Shown: positions 1 through 9,497 of the stretch, in pieces
Layout: every line of letters begins with the position of its first letter
Numbering within the stretch: the first letter of the stretch is position 1
Origin: Nostoc sp. FACHB-280
GTDB taxonomy: Bacteria; Cyanobacteriota; Cyanobacteriia; Cyanobacteriales; Nostocaceae
DNA length: 64,000 nt
Assembly: GCF_014697615.1 (NCBI RefSeq)
Contig: NZ_JACJSD010000016.1
Span: 87,071 to 151,070 of the forward strand
Direction: 5' to 3'
Made by a program: the position numbers and the translations under genes
The notes under the pieces: generated by a model
Told to the model about the DNA's origin: nothing
The model's database searches: none
What the model saw: the letters and a program-made list of their open reading frames with translations, nothing else

Positions 1-296
1 TTATTTCTACTTCTGGCGCATAACTTTTTCCAGATACAGCATTGAAACTCAATAAGGTACACCGCAAAAGAATTAAATCTAGAAATTCTTCTTTTCTCTA
101 CCTCCTGGCATATCAGCCAATACAGTTTAGATAAGAACCCTAAATTACAACAAAAGCAACAAATAATGACGAATAACTCAATAAAAAACGAAAAAATGAT
201 TCTGGAGGGGGTTTGGGGGACGCAACCGTCCCCCAATCGGGGGCGTGGGGGAGAATCCCCCAAATCTTTCTCATTGTCTTATCAGCAATAATTGTT
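1..296. other. Intergenic stretch with a G-rich hairpin repeat
   Basis: I see no convincing gene here. The notable element is a 10-bp perfect inverted repeat (TTGGGGGACG, 213-222, with CGTCCCCCAA, 227-236, 4-nt loop) inside a G-rich block at about 203-262. The arrangement resembles the dispersed intergenic repeats of Nostoc genomes. It is not followed by a T-run, so I do not call it a terminator. Confidence 0.5.
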
Positions 297-323
297 GAAA
301 AAAAAGGTGGGAAATACCCACCT
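297..323 (-). terminator. Rho-independent terminator of guaA
   Basis: On the minus strand AGGTGGG and CCCACCT form a 7-bp stem with a 5-nt loop (plus 305-323). A run of eight T follows directly (plus 298-305 is A8). It lies 28 bp after the guaA stop, in the right orientation to end that transcript. Confidence 0.85.
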
Positions 324-350
324 CAATCTTTCATTTAAACATTCACTTAA

Positions 351-1973
351 TTACTCCCATTCGATGGTTCCAGGTGGCTTGGAAGTAATATCGTAAACTA
401 CACGATTCACACCTTTGACTTCGTTCACAATCCGGTTAGAAATTACTTCCAACACATCATAGGGGAGACGCGCCCAATCTGCGGTCATACCATCTTCACT
501 GGTGACGATTCGCAAAACTATGGGAAAGGCGTAAGTTCTTTGATCTCCCATCACGCCAACGCTGCGAATGGGTAACAAGACAGCAAAGGCTTGCCAAACT
601 TCGTTGTATAATCCACGTTGATTGATTTCTTGGCGCACAATTAAATCAGCATCGCGGAGAATATTCAACCTTTCGGCGGTGACTTCGCCGATGATGCGAA
701 TTGCTAAACCAGGGCCGGGGAAAGGTTGGCGCTGAACGATTTCTTCTGGTAAACCAATAGAACGACCAACTTTGCGTACTTCATCTTTAAATAGTTTCCG
801 CAGGGGTTCGACTAATTTAAATCGCAAATCTTTGGGTAAACCGCCGACGTTGTGATGGCTTTTAATTTTGACTGCTACCCGTTCGCCTGTTTGGGGGTCA
901 ACGTTGGTATCGGCAGATTCGATAACATCTGGATACAGTGTACCCTGAGCTAAATAATCAAAGGGGCCGAGGCGCTTTGATGCTTCTTCAAAGGTGCTAA
1001 TAAATTCATGACCGATGCGACGGCGTTTCTCTTCGGGATCTGTCACACCTGCAATAGTATCTAAGAAGCGATCGCGGGCATTGACATATTCTACAGGGAT
1101 ATGAAACTGCTCTTGGAACAATTTCACTAACCTTTCTGGCTCATATTTCCGCATAAAGCCTTGGTCGATAAATACACAAGTCAATTGATCGCCGATCGCT
1201 TTATGCAGTAAAAAGGCTAGGGTAGAAGAATCCACACCGCCAGATAATGCCAAAAGTACCCGTTTATCGCCAACTTTACCCCGAATTTCTCTGATTGCTT
1301 CTTCTACAAAGGCAGCGGTTGTCCAAGTTGGCTCGCATTCGCAGATATGATAAACAAAGTTGCGAATTAAGGCTAAACCACCAATGGAATGTACAACTTC
1401 GGGGTGGAACTGCACACCATAAAGTTTCTTTTCGTGGTCAGCAACAGCCGCACAGGGAGTATTTTCTGTATGTGCCAAGATTTCAAAACCAGTTGGCATT
1501 TTCACCACGGAGTCGCCGTGACTCATCCACATGGTTGTGCCATCTTCGACGTTGGTTAATAAGTCTGTGGGATCATCTATATATAATGATGCCTTGCCAT
1601 ACTCACCGCGATCGGCTTTTGCCACTTCTCCGCCGAGTTGGTTTACCATCAACTGCATCCCATAACATACACCCAGAATGGGAATACCTAAATGCCAAAT
1701 TTCTGGGTCACAGTGGGGAGCTTTTTCGCTGTAAACTGAACTCGGCCCGCCAGAAAGAATAATGCCTTTGGGGTTAAGTTGCCGCAATTGTTCGGCTGTG
1801 GTGCGATAAGACAAAACTTCAGAATATACCTGAGTTTCACGAATGCGTCGCGCTATCAGTTCGGAATACTGAGAGCCAAAGTCTAAAATAATAATCATTT
1901 GACGCTCAAGCTGCCTCAATTCTTCTACTGGTTGAGGTGCTTGTTCGGTTAGTAGAGTCACCGCTGTATTCAT
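351..1973 (-). CDS. guaA: GMP synthase (glutamine-hydrolysing)
   Basis: Converts XMP to GMP with ATP and glutamine in the last step of guanine nucleotide synthesis, in the cytosol. The 540-residue product has the full two-part layout. The N-terminal class I amidotransferase has its nucleophile in GVCYGMQ (C103) and the His/Glu pair in GVQFHPE (H190, E192). The ATP-pyrophosphatase domain has the PP-loop SGGVDSS (244-250). The C-terminal dimerisation domain ends in the family-typical KPPGTIEWE. The first 25 residues extend beyond the E. coli enzyme, which is common in cyanobacteria. A strong terminator follows. The next gene upstream, cbiD, is co-oriented but more than 300 bp away, so it is probably a separate transcript. 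Confidence 0.97.
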   Translation of the reverse strand: MNTAVTLLTEQAPQPVEELRQLERQMIIILDFGSQYSELIARRIRETQVYSEVLSYRTTAEQLRQLNPKGIILSGGPSSVYSEKAPHCDPEIWHLGIPILGVCYGMQLMVNQLGGEVAKADRGEYGKASLYIDDPTDLLTNVEDGTTMWMSHGDSVVKMPTGFEILAHTENTPCAAVADHEKKLYGVQFHPEVVHSIGGLALIRNFVYHICECEPTWTTAAFVEEAIREIRGKVGDKRVLLALSGGVDSSTLAFLLHKAIGDQLTCVFIDQGFMRKYEPERLVKLFQEQFHIPVEYVNARDRFLDTIAGVTDPEEKRRRIGHEFISTFEEASKRLGPFDYLAQGTLYPDVIESADTNVDPQTGERVAVKIKSHHNVGGLPKDLRFKLVEPLRKLFKDEVRKVGRSIGLPEEIVQRQPFPGPGLAIRIIGEVTAERLNILRDADLIVRQEINQRGLYNEVWQAFAVLLPIRSVGVMGDQRTYAFPIVLRIVTSEDGMTADWARLPYDVLEVISNRIVNEVKGVNRVVYDITSKPPGTIEWE

Positions 1974-2296
1974 GATGGGGAAGTGTGAATGAAGTAGTAG
2001 ATGGTTGCACTGTGGTTTGACAAAAATACCACTTATCGCCGGAATTTCTTAGATGAGAATCGCGCTGATTGCTGAAAGCTGGACAGTACTTGGTTTATAC
2101 TTTGCTTTCTGCACTCAGCACTTTACTATCTCTGCCTTCTGAGGCTGGTAAATGGTAAAGGAACCCCCTACAAACGCGGGTTATAAAGCGTTTGCTTGGC
2201 CATTCAGTCTGACATGGTATTAGAAGGAATAAATTACCCTAGAGTGGTTACTGAAAAAGCTATTTATTTAGATTATTAATGATTATTCATATTAAG
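1974..2296. other. Intergenic, guaA upstream region
   Basis: A 323-bp AT-rich stretch that should hold the guaA promoter. I see no ORF, RNA gene or strong hairpin in it. Confidence 0.4.
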
Positions 2297-3412
2297 TTAA
2301 CATAATTTTGCGATTAAGAAACAAGCAGTTTTACTCTTTACGATAATTTTGCGATCGCGATCAAAGAGAATTGAGCCACATTTTGGTACTGTCGTACCTC
2401 GGTTATTATGGGACTGCATGTATTCTTGAGAACGAGTATCTATAGTTTGGGCGATCGCACCATAAACTTGATTTACCCAATCACTACCACTGTCAGTATC
2501 CAATTCTCGCAGATATTTCAGGGCTGCTTCCGCCGTTGGACTATGAAATACTGCTTGTATATCTGATGACTGCATTCCTGCCAAAGCGCAGTGGGCTGCT
2601 AAAATTTCCCGTCGCCCATCTGCCAAATGATGATGGGTGTGGAAAATGCCTCCCGCCAATTTCAGCAACTTACCATGATAACCAAACAATAAGATTTCTT
2701 TAACGCCTAAAGCATCTGCCTCAACTAACATCGGCCCCAACCAGTTAGCCGTTTTTACCAATTGTTCGGGATTAATCCCGATTTTCTGCGCTAAATCTAA
2801 ACCGTTCTCACCAATGCAAAATACCAAACTCTCAAAGCGACTGGCTTTGTGTTGTAATTCTGCCCGAAACACGGTTAACTGATCAGGTGAACTTAAAGGT
2901 TGGGAAATTCCGGTTGTTCCTAATAGTGACAGTCCTTCTACTACACCAAAGGCAGCATTAGAAGTGCGGACGGCGAGCGATCGCCCTTCAGGTAAAATAA
3001 TCGTGACTGTGATTTTCTCCCCCGGTGCTAACATCCGTTGCAAGTTTTCTTGCAATAAATTTTGGGCATAACGATAAATTGCAGGTTGATTATCTGCATC
3101 CAGAATTTTGCCAATTCCCTCGCCACCTTTTATTGTGACTGCTTGTGCTGTTTCGCCACCCCAAGCCACCATTGCCCAAATTGGTGTCTCTCGTGTCAGG
3201 TCAAGATTATCACCAGGATCACTGCGAGTAATTCCTAACGCTAAATTTTCCGATAGCCCCGCCACTTGTTCTATCGGGATTTCCGCGATTTGCGCTGGTG
3301 TAATTAAGTCAACCACCACAGTTTGCACAGGCTGATTTTGGCGTAACCAATGTAACGCCGCCATCGCCGCCGCACAAGCAAACACAGGTAAAGTGTATCC
3401 AGCTTTAGTCAT
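2297..3412 (-). CDS. cbiD: Cobalt-precorrin-5B (C1)-methyltransferase CbiD
   Basis: A cobalamin-pathway enzyme that methylates C1 of cobalt-precorrin-5B in the anaerobic (early cobalt) route. The 371 residues match the CbiD family in length and layout. The N-terminal half carries the signatures ITRSDPGDNLDLTRETPIW and GGEGIGKILD. The centre has a glycine-rich GTTGISQPLS, and a LLFGYHGKLLKLAGGIFHTHHH block precedes the C-terminal domain. CbiD has no Rossmann SAM motif of the usual type, and none is visible here. The ATG start at 3412 agrees with the conserved N-terminus (TKAGYTLP). No cobalamin riboswitch is apparent in the short upstream gap. Confidence 0.93.
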   Translation of the reverse strand: MTKAGYTLPVFACAAAMAALHWLRQNQPVQTVVVDLITPAQIAEIPIEQVAGLSENLALGITRSDPGDNLDLTRETPIWAMVAWGGETAQAVTIKGGEGIGKILDADNQPAIYRYAQNLLQENLQRMLAPGEKITVTIILPEGRSLAVRTSNAAFGVVEGLSLLGTTGISQPLSSPDQLTVFRAELQHKASRFESLVFCIGENGLDLAQKIGINPEQLVKTANWLGPMLVEADALGVKEILLFGYHGKLLKLAGGIFHTHHHLADGRREILAAHCALAGMQSSDIQAVFHSPTAEAALKYLRELDTDSGSDWVNQVYGAIAQTIDTRSQEYMQSHNNRGTTVPKCGSILFDRDRKIIVKSKTACFLIAKLC

Positions 3413-3483
3413 TGTTCAGGAGGCAGGAGACAGAAGGCAGAAGGCAGAAGGTTAAAAAACAAAATTAATTCATACTTCATACT

Positions 3484-3783
3484 TTAGACTCCCACTTCTG
3501 CCAACAAAGCTTGCATTGCTTCCCAAGAGATGCCTTTTTCGATGTAACGGGGTGATTCAGGATTATAAGGGCTGGCGATGCGATCGATACTGAGAATTGT
3601 GGCCTCGTCTAAGAGGACTGGGACATCAGGATCAAAAGCTGTAGGACGCATCAAAGAACTAGAAAAACCTTTGAAAACTGCAATTTTGTCTTGTTCATCG
3701 CCTATTTCCACCGTAATCAATAAAACTTCTTGGGGGCGTTTACTGGTGTATTGTTCTAGGCGCTTGCCAATGGAATTATTCAT
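3484..3783 (-). CDS. Small conserved cyanobacterial protein
   Basis: A 99-residue soluble protein starting at ATG 3783 (MNNSIGKRLEQY). A TTG codon one position upstream could also serve. The sequence has a beta-rich core (QEVLLITVEIGDEQDKIAVFKGF) and the stretch RIASPYNPESPRYIEKGISW. I recognise the pattern as a protein conserved in cyanobacteria and plastids, possibly DUF7734, but cannot give a function. It lies 27 bp downstream of the DUF3177 gene on the same strand and is probably cotranscribed with it. Confidence 0.7.
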   Translation of the reverse strand: MNNSIGKRLEQYTSKRPQEVLLITVEIGDEQDKIAVFKGFSSSLMRPTAFDPDVPVLLDEATILSIDRIASPYNPESPRYIEKGISWEAMQALLAEVGV

Positions 3784-3810
3784 CAAATTGGAACTTTGTC
3801 TTGGAGTTAA

Positions 3811-4404
3811 TTACTGAGGTGTTGCTGAACGTCCTTGTTTGCCCAGCTTAATCAGAACAAAGTAGCTTAAGTAAAGTACATAAATTACTAAACAGGTAAT
3901 ACCCAGAAAACCGAGAAATCCAGGTTTGGTATTGTGATGGAAGTAGTCTTTAAAGATTAACGGGGCTTCAAACCAAACTCGACAATAGGGAGTTTTAATG
4001 GCTGTTTCGGAAAAGGCACAACCGATAAAAGGAACAAAGGCGATCGCACCGAGTAAACTATAAACTGTTACAGCCCAGCGCCAAGAAGTAAAAACTAGCT
4101 TTAACAGCCCACTCTGTTGATACTCAATTTCATCATTGAGATCCACCCAAAACCACAGAGAAATCGGAATCAGAATACGCGCTATCAACCCAGAAACAAA
4201 GCTAACTGGATACTCAGCAATCATTAAATAAATTGTAATTGCCAACAGACTTGCCACACGCCAGTAAATCATTAACAGGCGTTGTATTCCTTCTGCCCTC
4301 TGGACAAATGCCCAAATCAGTAGAATTAAAGGAATAATCAGTGTAAATAATACTGCTAGTCGATAATCAGCCCAGACATAAGGGCGAAACCACACATCTT
4401 CCAT
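3811..4404 (-). CDS. DUF3177-family membrane protein
   Basis: A 197-residue integral membrane protein with about five hydrophobic segments: near residues 15-33, 45-63, 72-88, 110-128 and 166-188. The N-terminus MEDVWFRPYVWADYRLAVLF and the segment SLWFWVDLNDEIEY are typical of DUF3177, a cyanobacterial family of unknown function. The start is an ATG at 4404. It forms a likely two-gene unit with the small gene just downstream. No catalytic motif is visible, so the assignment is to family only. Confidence 0.8.
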   Translation of the reverse strand: MEDVWFRPYVWADYRLAVLFTLIIPLILLIWAFVQRAEGIQRLLMIYWRVASLLAITIYLMIAEYPVSFVSGLIARILIPISLWFWVDLNDEIEYQQSGLLKLVFTSWRWAVTVYSLLGAIAFVPFIGCAFSETAIKTPYCRVWFEAPLIFKDYFHHNTKPGFLGFLGITCLVIYVLYLSYFVLIKLGKQGRSATPQ

Positions 4405-4884
4405 TATCTTTGCCAGATGATCAATAAAAAGTTTGCATGAAGAACAGATATTTACTATAACGGATACTTCTGCAAATACTTGAAATAACTATAAAACTCT
4501 AATCAAGCAGTAGTTATATAACTGAAAAATATTTAAATGTAGGACTCATATTTGATTGGGGGAAAACACTCGCTACACTTCTAATCTCTTTGTCCTGTTC
4601 CCTACCTACACGAGCATGTTCAGCTATCAAATCGGATTCCGATGGCTCAATAATATTTATGACTAGATACTCACTTCATCCTTCATTGGGGTGAAGTGTA
4701 CTTTTGTGGAGGTAAAAAAACAAGCAACTTGTGTATCTCTTACTTTTGTAACTTGTACCAACTGACAACTTATGATTCAGGATGAGTTAAAAAACATACC
4801 CTAAAGAGTATCAAGCACAAGGTCGCAGTAAACAGATTTTGGTTGCTTGCTTGTTGGATGAATAGAAATTTACCCACTCAATGT
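4405..4884. other. Intergenic gap between the DUF3177 gene and cp12
   Basis: 480 bp without a supportable gene. The only structure I see is a 7-bp inverted repeat (CACTTCA 4672-4678 with TGAAGTG 4692-4698) followed by a short T-containing stretch. It could be a weak plus-strand terminator. The rest is AT-rich and featureless to the eye. Confidence 0.4.
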
Positions 4885-5124
4885 CTATTCATCGTAAACT
4901 CGGCATTCTACTGCTTCTGGGTTGTCATCGCAGTACTGTTCTAGAGAATTTTTAGGCTTATTTTGGCGCTGGTGAGAGGCTTCAGCTTGCAGTTCTTCAA
5001 CTGCATCCCAAGCGGCTGCACACTCAGCAGAATTGCTACCTGAAATGTCGCAGACAGCACGAGCTTGTTCTACTTCTGCTTGAATTTGTTCTTCGAGATC
5101 AACTTTTGCTTTGGTTTCGCTCAT
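4885..5124 (-). CDS. cp12: Calvin cycle regulatory protein CP12
   Basis: A redox switch protein that scaffolds GAPDH and phosphoribulokinase into an inactive complex in the dark. The 79-residue product, starting at ATG 5124 (MSETKAKVDLEEQ), has both redox cysteine pairs: C25/C35 in the N-terminal half and C65/C74 in the C-terminal half. Between the pairs lies the CP12 core AAAWDAVEELQAEASH. The C-terminal YCDDNPEAVECRVYDE is the GAPDH-binding tail. An in-frame upstream start at 5172 would add 16 hydrophobic residues not found in the family, so I prefer 5124. It appears to be a single-gene transcript. Confidence 0.95.
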   Translation of the reverse strand: MSETKAKVDLEEQIQAEVEQARAVCDISGSNSAECAAAWDAVEELQAEASHQRQNKPKNSLEQYCDDNPEAVECRVYDE

Positions 5125-5172
5125 AACTTTCGTTTTGCTGTGTGTTGTTAATACTAGTATAGAAAAATTCAA

Positions 5173-5509
5173 AAATTGCTATTTTCTCTACTATCACTCA
5201 TCATTCTACCTAATTAGTTGAGCCACTTAGTATCTATGGCCGCCTGATGATAGACAACCACGGTATATTAGGATATTCAGGCTGTATTTTTATCTATCTT
5301 TTAAGATTTTATAGAGTCAGTACTGCGAAAGTGCATCTATAAACTATATTTATTGCATGATTTATTGCATGTAATGGTTCTTGATGAATATCTGTCTTTA
5401 AAGGCCGCTAACAGGAGGTAAAGCAGGGCAGTGAGGCAGTCGGTAAGACGCTTTACCTTGTCAAAACCTTGGGCTAAAAGCACGATGAAAAAGGAAGAGA
5501 TGAAATTTC
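5173..5509. other. Divergent promoter region cp12/FIST gene
   Basis: 337 bp between divergent genes. It contains an 8-bp inverted repeat GGTAAAGC (5417-5424) and GCTTTACC (5450-5457) about 55 bp ahead of the FIST gene, which could be a regulatory hairpin or operator. A purine-rich AAGGAAGAG lies about 15 nt before the FIST start codon. Confidence 0.4.
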
Positions 5510-6724
5510 ATGGCAGATCAAATGCAGTGGGCTAATGCCCTATCAACCCGTCCTTCTCTAGAAGCCGCCATTACAGATGCGGTGCAACAAACTACGTCTT
5601 CATTAACAGCACCGGCGGATTTAGGGCTGGTATTTATTTCATCTGCTTTTGCTAGTGAATATTCTCGGCTTTTACCTTTATTGGCAGAAAAACTGTCTGT
5701 ACCCGTCATGATTGGTTGTAGCGGTGGTGGGGTAATTGGAACTACATCAGATGGACAAGCTCAAGAGATTGAAGCAGAAGCAGCTTTAAGTTTAACATTG
5801 GCACATTTACCGGGGGTGAATCTCCGCATTTTTCATATTTTGGCGGATGAATTACCCGATTTGGACAGTTCGCCAGATGCTTGGGTGAATTTAATTGGTG
5901 TGGAACCATCTGCCAAACCACAGTTTATCCTGCTGTCTAGTTCTTTTTCTTCCGGCATTAATGAACTTTTGCAAGGATTAGACTTTGCTTATCCCGGTTC
6001 GGTAATTGTGGGGGGACAAGCTAGTGGTGGCGGTATGGGTGGAAGACAGGCACTATTTTGTAACGATCGCCTTTACCGCGAAGGCACTGTCGGCTTGGCT
6101 TTAACTGGTAATATTGTGTTAGAAACCATTGTGGCTCAAGGCTGTCGCCCCATTGGGAACCCAATGCAAGTTACCAAAGCCGAACGCAACATTATTTTAG
6201 AACTAGATGAAAAAGTGCCTTTGGTGGTGTTGCGTGATTTAATTAATAGCCTGAGTGATCAAGAACGCACTTTAGCCCAACATTCTTTATTTGTTGGGGT
6301 GGCGATGGATGAATTTAAAATGTCTTTGCAGCAAGGAGACTTTTTAATTCGCAGTATTTTAGGAGTAGATCCCACAGGTGGCGCGATCGCAATTGGCGAT
6401 CGCGTCCGTCCCGGTCAACGTTTACAATTTCATTTACGTGATGCTGAAGCTTCCGCAGAAGACTTAGAGTTGCTGCTGGAAAGATATCACAACCAAGAAC
6501 AGCCTTCATCCTCAGCAATTGCCGCATTAATGTTTGCTTGCGTCGGTCGAGGCGAAGGACTTTATGGTAAACCTAATTTTGATTCCTCATTATTTAGGCG
6601 CTACTTCCAAAATATTCCCATCGGCGGCTTTTTCTGCGGTGGCGAAATTGGCCCTGTAGGCGGTAATACTTTTTTACATGGTTACACTTCTGTATTCGGC
6701 ATTTGTCGTCAGTCGGAGTTTTAA
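5510..6724 (+). CDS. FIST-domain sensory protein
   Basis: 404 residues covering a FIST_N domain (about 30-215) and a FIST_C domain (about 230-385). FIST domains are small-ligand sensing modules thought to bind amino acids or similar metabolites in signalling proteins. Visible family features are the N-terminal GLVFISSAF and VPVMIGCSGGGVIG strands, the central GGQASGGGMGGRQALF loop and the C-terminal IGGFFCGGEIGPVGGNTFLHGYTSVFGI motif. There is no attached kinase, GGDEF or receiver domain and no membrane segment, so this is a stand-alone cytosolic FIST protein. The partner that reads it is not evident nearby. Confidence 0.9.
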   Translation: MADQMQWANALSTRPSLEAAITDAVQQTTSSLTAPADLGLVFISSAFASEYSRLLPLLAEKLSVPVMIGCSGGGVIGTTSDGQAQEIEAEAALSLTLAHLPGVNLRIFHILADELPDLDSSPDAWVNLIGVEPSAKPQFILLSSSFSSGINELLQGLDFAYPGSVIVGGQASGGGMGGRQALFCNDRLYREGTVGLALTGNIVLETIVAQGCRPIGNPMQVTKAERNIILELDEKVPLVVLRDLINSLSDQERTLAQHSLFVGVAMDEFKMSLQQGDFLIRSILGVDPTGGAIAIGDRVRPGQRLQFHLRDAEASAEDLELLLERYHNQEQPSSSAIAALMFACVGRGEGLYGKPNFDSSLFRRYFQNIPIGGFFCGGEIGPVGGNTFLHGYTSVFGICRQSEF

Positions 6725-6919
6725 GTGCTGAGTGCTGAGTGTTGTACACTGAGCGGAGTCGAAGTGCTGAGTGCTGTAGTCTGAGTAGGAGTAGACAAGG
6801 TAGAGGGGGTAGACAAGGTAGAAAAATTGCTCCCTTGTCTCCCTTGTCTCCCTTGTCCCCTTGTCCCCCTTGTCCCCCTTGTCCCCCTTGTCCCTTTGTC
6901 CCCTTGCCCCCTGCCTCTT
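6725..6919. repeat. Simple-sequence repeat tract (TTGTCYCCC type)
   Basis: Low-complexity DNA made of near-tandem CCCTTGTCCCC/CTTGTCTCC units (about 6827-6915), preceded by AGTGCTGAGTG repeats (6721-6780). Related CTTGTCCACC/CTTGTCTCCC tracts recur at about 15157-15200 and, on the other strand, at about 16017-16040. They are non-coding. ORFs read through them are low-complexity artefacts. Confidence 0.75.
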
Positions 6920-8026
6920 CTACTTCTCCAACAACAAAGTACTGTTGTTATCAATAAAGTGGGGAGTACCACAACGAGCGATCGCACTGTAAGTTTGAAT
7001 ATAGTGACGGACATTTTGCGGAAATTGGGGGTAGTCAAATACAGCATCCCCATCGGCAATTTTTGACCAAAAGTCACGTAAACTAGGGGCTATTGCTTGC
7101 GCCTGCTCTGATGGTAAGTTTAACGGTGGATGAGTGAGAAATTTCATCAAAAAAGGGAAAGAGCGATCGCCCATCCATTGTTTTGATAAATGCTGCAAAT
7201 TGGGAAAATCCGGTACAGATTCCACACGATGTGATAATACTTGCAACCATTCTCTGCCGTAGTTATCTTGGCGAAACTCAAACACCCGGTAAGGATGAGG
7301 ATAACTCACTAAAGAGCCAGTCGTAATATCGTAAACTCCATCTGAGCAAGCAATATCCTGAACATGCAAATGCCCTGTAAATACTAACTTGACTTGATAT
7401 TGACGCAGCAGTTTTAACAGTTGCGGTGCATTTTGCAACATATAGCGGTTCCCCATTGGATGACGCGATTGCTGGGGTATATGTTCAACTACATTGTGAT
7501 GAACCATCACTAGCACTAACTCTTCTGTTGCTGTTGCTAAAACATTTTCTAACCAAGTTAGTTGTTGCTGATCTAAAAGTCCTAACTGCTTACCTTCTGC
7601 ATCAAAAGAATTGGAATTTAACCCAATTAATCGCACTCCCGGTAACACTTGATGAGAGTAGTAAATTTGCTCAGGATTGTCATAGCCAAACTTGCGGTAA
7701 TAGTGCGGGAAATCAGCAAAACTAATGGATTGCTCATCTGCCATGATTACAGGTACATCATGATTACCCGGAACCACATAAACCGGAAATGGCAACTTAG
7801 ATAAGCGTTGTTGTAACCAAAGATGATTTTCTGGTTCACCATGCTGGGTTAAATCGCCTGGAAGCAACAGAAAATCTAAATCAAGTTGTGTTAAATGTTC
7901 GATGACACTTTCAAAAGCTGGGATACTAACTTCCACCAAATGAAACCGACTGGGATGATCCCAGATTGTATGGGGAAGTGCAATGTGTAAGTCGCTGACT
8001 ACAGCAAAGCGAAAATTGAGAGCCAT
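6920..8026 (-). CDS. Calcineurin-like metallophosphoesterase
   Basis: 368 residues starting at ATG 8026 (MALNFRFAVVSDLH). The longer frame to 8077 adds 17 residues before this typical beta strand and is less likely. All metal-binding motifs of the calcineurin-like superfamily are visible in order: SDLH, LPGDLTQHG, VPGNHD, MVHHN and FTGHLHVQD. The enzyme therefore coordinates a dinuclear metal centre and hydrolyses phosphomono- or diesters. The substrate is not evident, with a 3',5'-cAMP phosphodiesterase-like (CpdA/Icc) role being one option. The stop codon abuts a simple-repeat tract, and the last residues (IDNNSTLLLEK) may have been altered by that repeat. Confidence 0.88.
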   Translation of the reverse strand: MALNFRFAVVSDLHIALPHTIWDHPSRFHLVEVSIPAFESVIEHLTQLDLDFLLLPGDLTQHGEPENHLWLQQRLSKLPFPVYVVPGNHDVPVIMADEQSISFADFPHYYRKFGYDNPEQIYYSHQVLPGVRLIGLNSNSFDAEGKQLGLLDQQQLTWLENVLATATEELVLVMVHHNVVEHIPQQSRHPMGNRYMLQNAPQLLKLLRQYQVKLVFTGHLHVQDIACSDGVYDITTGSLVSYPHPYRVFEFRQDNYGREWLQVLSHRVESVPDFPNLQHLSKQWMGDRSFPFLMKFLTHPPLNLPSEQAQAIAPSLRDFWSKIADGDAVFDYPQFPQNVRHYIQTYSAIARCGTPHFIDNNSTLLLEK

Positions 8027-8443
8027 TGATTTGCAGACAGATTTAAAAATACAGGTTAAAAAAAGCCTTTTCCACAAAGTATAACCTTTGCTTTGTCTAC
8101 TCGGCTGGAAAATGATTTCTTAACATTTGTAAATACACCAAAATTCAGATCCCCGAATTCTTTAAGAAGTCGGGGATCTATTTATCCACCGAAGATTGAG
8201 CAGAAATATATTTTTTAGCTTCCAAAAATTTGAAACCTAAATTTCAATATTAATTATGTTCACAAATCTCTGGAAATTTCACCTGATGATTTTGATGATT
8301 GTCAAAATTTATCTTGATAATTAGGCGCTATTTAATAATTTTAAAATTGTATAGTGTATTAATTATTTAACTACTTAATTAAATTTATTATATAATTGTA
8401 TACTTAATTTTCTATCTGCATATCCTGACGAGGAGTATCAGCT
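8027..8443. other. Intergenic gap with one hairpin repeat
   Basis: A divergent promoter region of about 400 bp, strongly AT-rich near 8330-8400. It carries the hairpin repeat listed separately at 8147-8179. I see no further gene. Confidence 0.4.
8147..8179. repeat. Dispersed palindromic hairpin repeat, copy 1
   Basis: AGATCCCCGAATTCTT and AAGAAGTCGGGGATCT form a nearly perfect 16-bp inverted repeat with one mismatch and a one-base centre. A second copy lies at 18131-18161. Both sit between genes, as expected of the REP-like elements common in Nostocaceae. Confidence 0.8.
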
Positions 8444-9082
8444 TTGGCCCCTGTGAGAGTCCGCCAACACGTTAACCCATTAGCCCGCAAATATCGTACA
8501 CCAGTTAATCCCCTAGAGTGGGAAAAGGTTTATGCACAACCAAACCAACCACTACATTTAGATATTGGCTGTGCTAGAGGTAGATTTGTGTTGCAAATGG
8601 CGCAGGTAGAACCTAACTGGAATTTTCTGGGTTTAGAGATTCGGGAACCATTGGTAGTGGAAGCGAATCAGTTGCGTTCTGAGTTGGGTTTAACCAACCT
8701 GCATTATTTGTACTGCAATGCAAACAACTCTTTACAACCTTTGTTATCTGGTTTAGCACCAGGAATTTTACAACGGGTGACAATTCAGTTTCCTGATCCT
8801 TGGTTTAAAACTCGTCATGCTAAACGGCGTGTAGTCCAACCAGAACTAGTGGCAGAATTAGCAGAATATTTGGCAGTGGGTGGAGTGGTATTTCTGCAAT
8901 CAGATATGAAGTTTATCGCTGTAGAAATGTGCGATCGCTTTGCGGAAAACTTAGCCTTTACAAAAGTCGGTACAGATGAATGGTTAGCCGAAAATCCCCT
9001 ACCAGTCCCCACAGAACGAGAAATTGCGACTCAAAATAAAGGTGAACCAGTTTATCGCGCTTTGTTTGTTAAACAAGGGTGA
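8444..9082 (+). CDS. trmB: tRNA (guanine-N7)-methyltransferase TrmB
   Basis: Methylates G46 in the variable loop of tRNAs using SAM. The 212-residue product has the SAM-binding strand [15 protein letters not shown] (about 39-53), the LGLEIREP strand end, and the TrmB hallmark [16 protein letters not shown] (about 110-125), whose Asp is catalytic. The start is a TTG at 8444, preceded by GAGGAG at a normal distance. The N-terminus it gives ([14 protein letters not shown]) is the conserved one in cyanobacteria, so the rare start is credible. It is a single-gene transcript with no co-oriented neighbour nearby. Confidence 0.94.
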   Translation: MAPVRVRQHVNPLARKYRTPVNPLEWEKVYAQPNQPLHLDIGCARGRFVLQMAQVEPNWNFLGLEIREPLVVEANQLRSELGLTNLHYLYCNANNSLQPLLSGLAPGILQRVTIQFPDPWFKTRHAKRRVVQPELVAELAEYLAVGGVVFLQSDMKFIAVEMCDRFAENLAFTKVGTDEWLAENPLPVPTEREIATQNKGEPVYRALFVKQG

Positions 9083-9497
9083 TATGTAGTTGTGAGAAGG
9101 CAGGAGGCAGGAGGTAGTGGTTCGGCTACTTCGGCTGCGCTCAGTACAAGTTCACTCACCAACCAGGCAGGAGGGAAGAGGGTTTGGGGCAACTTTACTT
9201 TTAGTTACATACTTTAGTTTTTTCACGCGTCAAAGGTAAATTCACATCTGCACCCCTGCGATTTACACTACAAATTAGGTGTTGAATAGCTGGCGTTGCT
9301 GATTACGGGGATGATTTTTGTCTCACGCAAAGGCAAGGCAGCGCGTTGGGCGGGTTTCCCGACTTGAAGCGACTGCCGCGCAAAGGCGCAAAGAGCAAGA
9401 GTTTTAAAAGTGGAATTTTATGATTTCATCCCGCATTTATGCAACGCCGAATAGCTTAATCAGCCTCCTGCCTCCTGCCTTTCCACTCCTGCCTTCT
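9083..9497. other. Repeat-rich intergenic gap
   Basis: 415 bp without a supportable gene. It holds GGCAGGAGGCAGGAGG-type short repeats at both edges (about 9097-9170 and, inverted, 9462-9495). It also has a TACTTCGGCTGCGCTCAGTACAAG-like dispersed element near 9127 and a GCGCAAAGGCGCAAAGAG repeat near 9380. These are typical Nostoc intergenic repeats. Confidence 0.5.

Noticed and set aside
3413..3483. Cobalamin riboswitch upstream of cbiD
   Set aside because: The gap is too short and shows none of the B12-box sequence. It is made of GGCAGAAGGCAG-type repeats.
6721..7077. Minus-strand frame of about 118 codons rich in GTRGT repeats
   Set aside because: It is a translation of the TTGTCYCCC simple repeat and overlaps the phosphoesterase gene in another frame.
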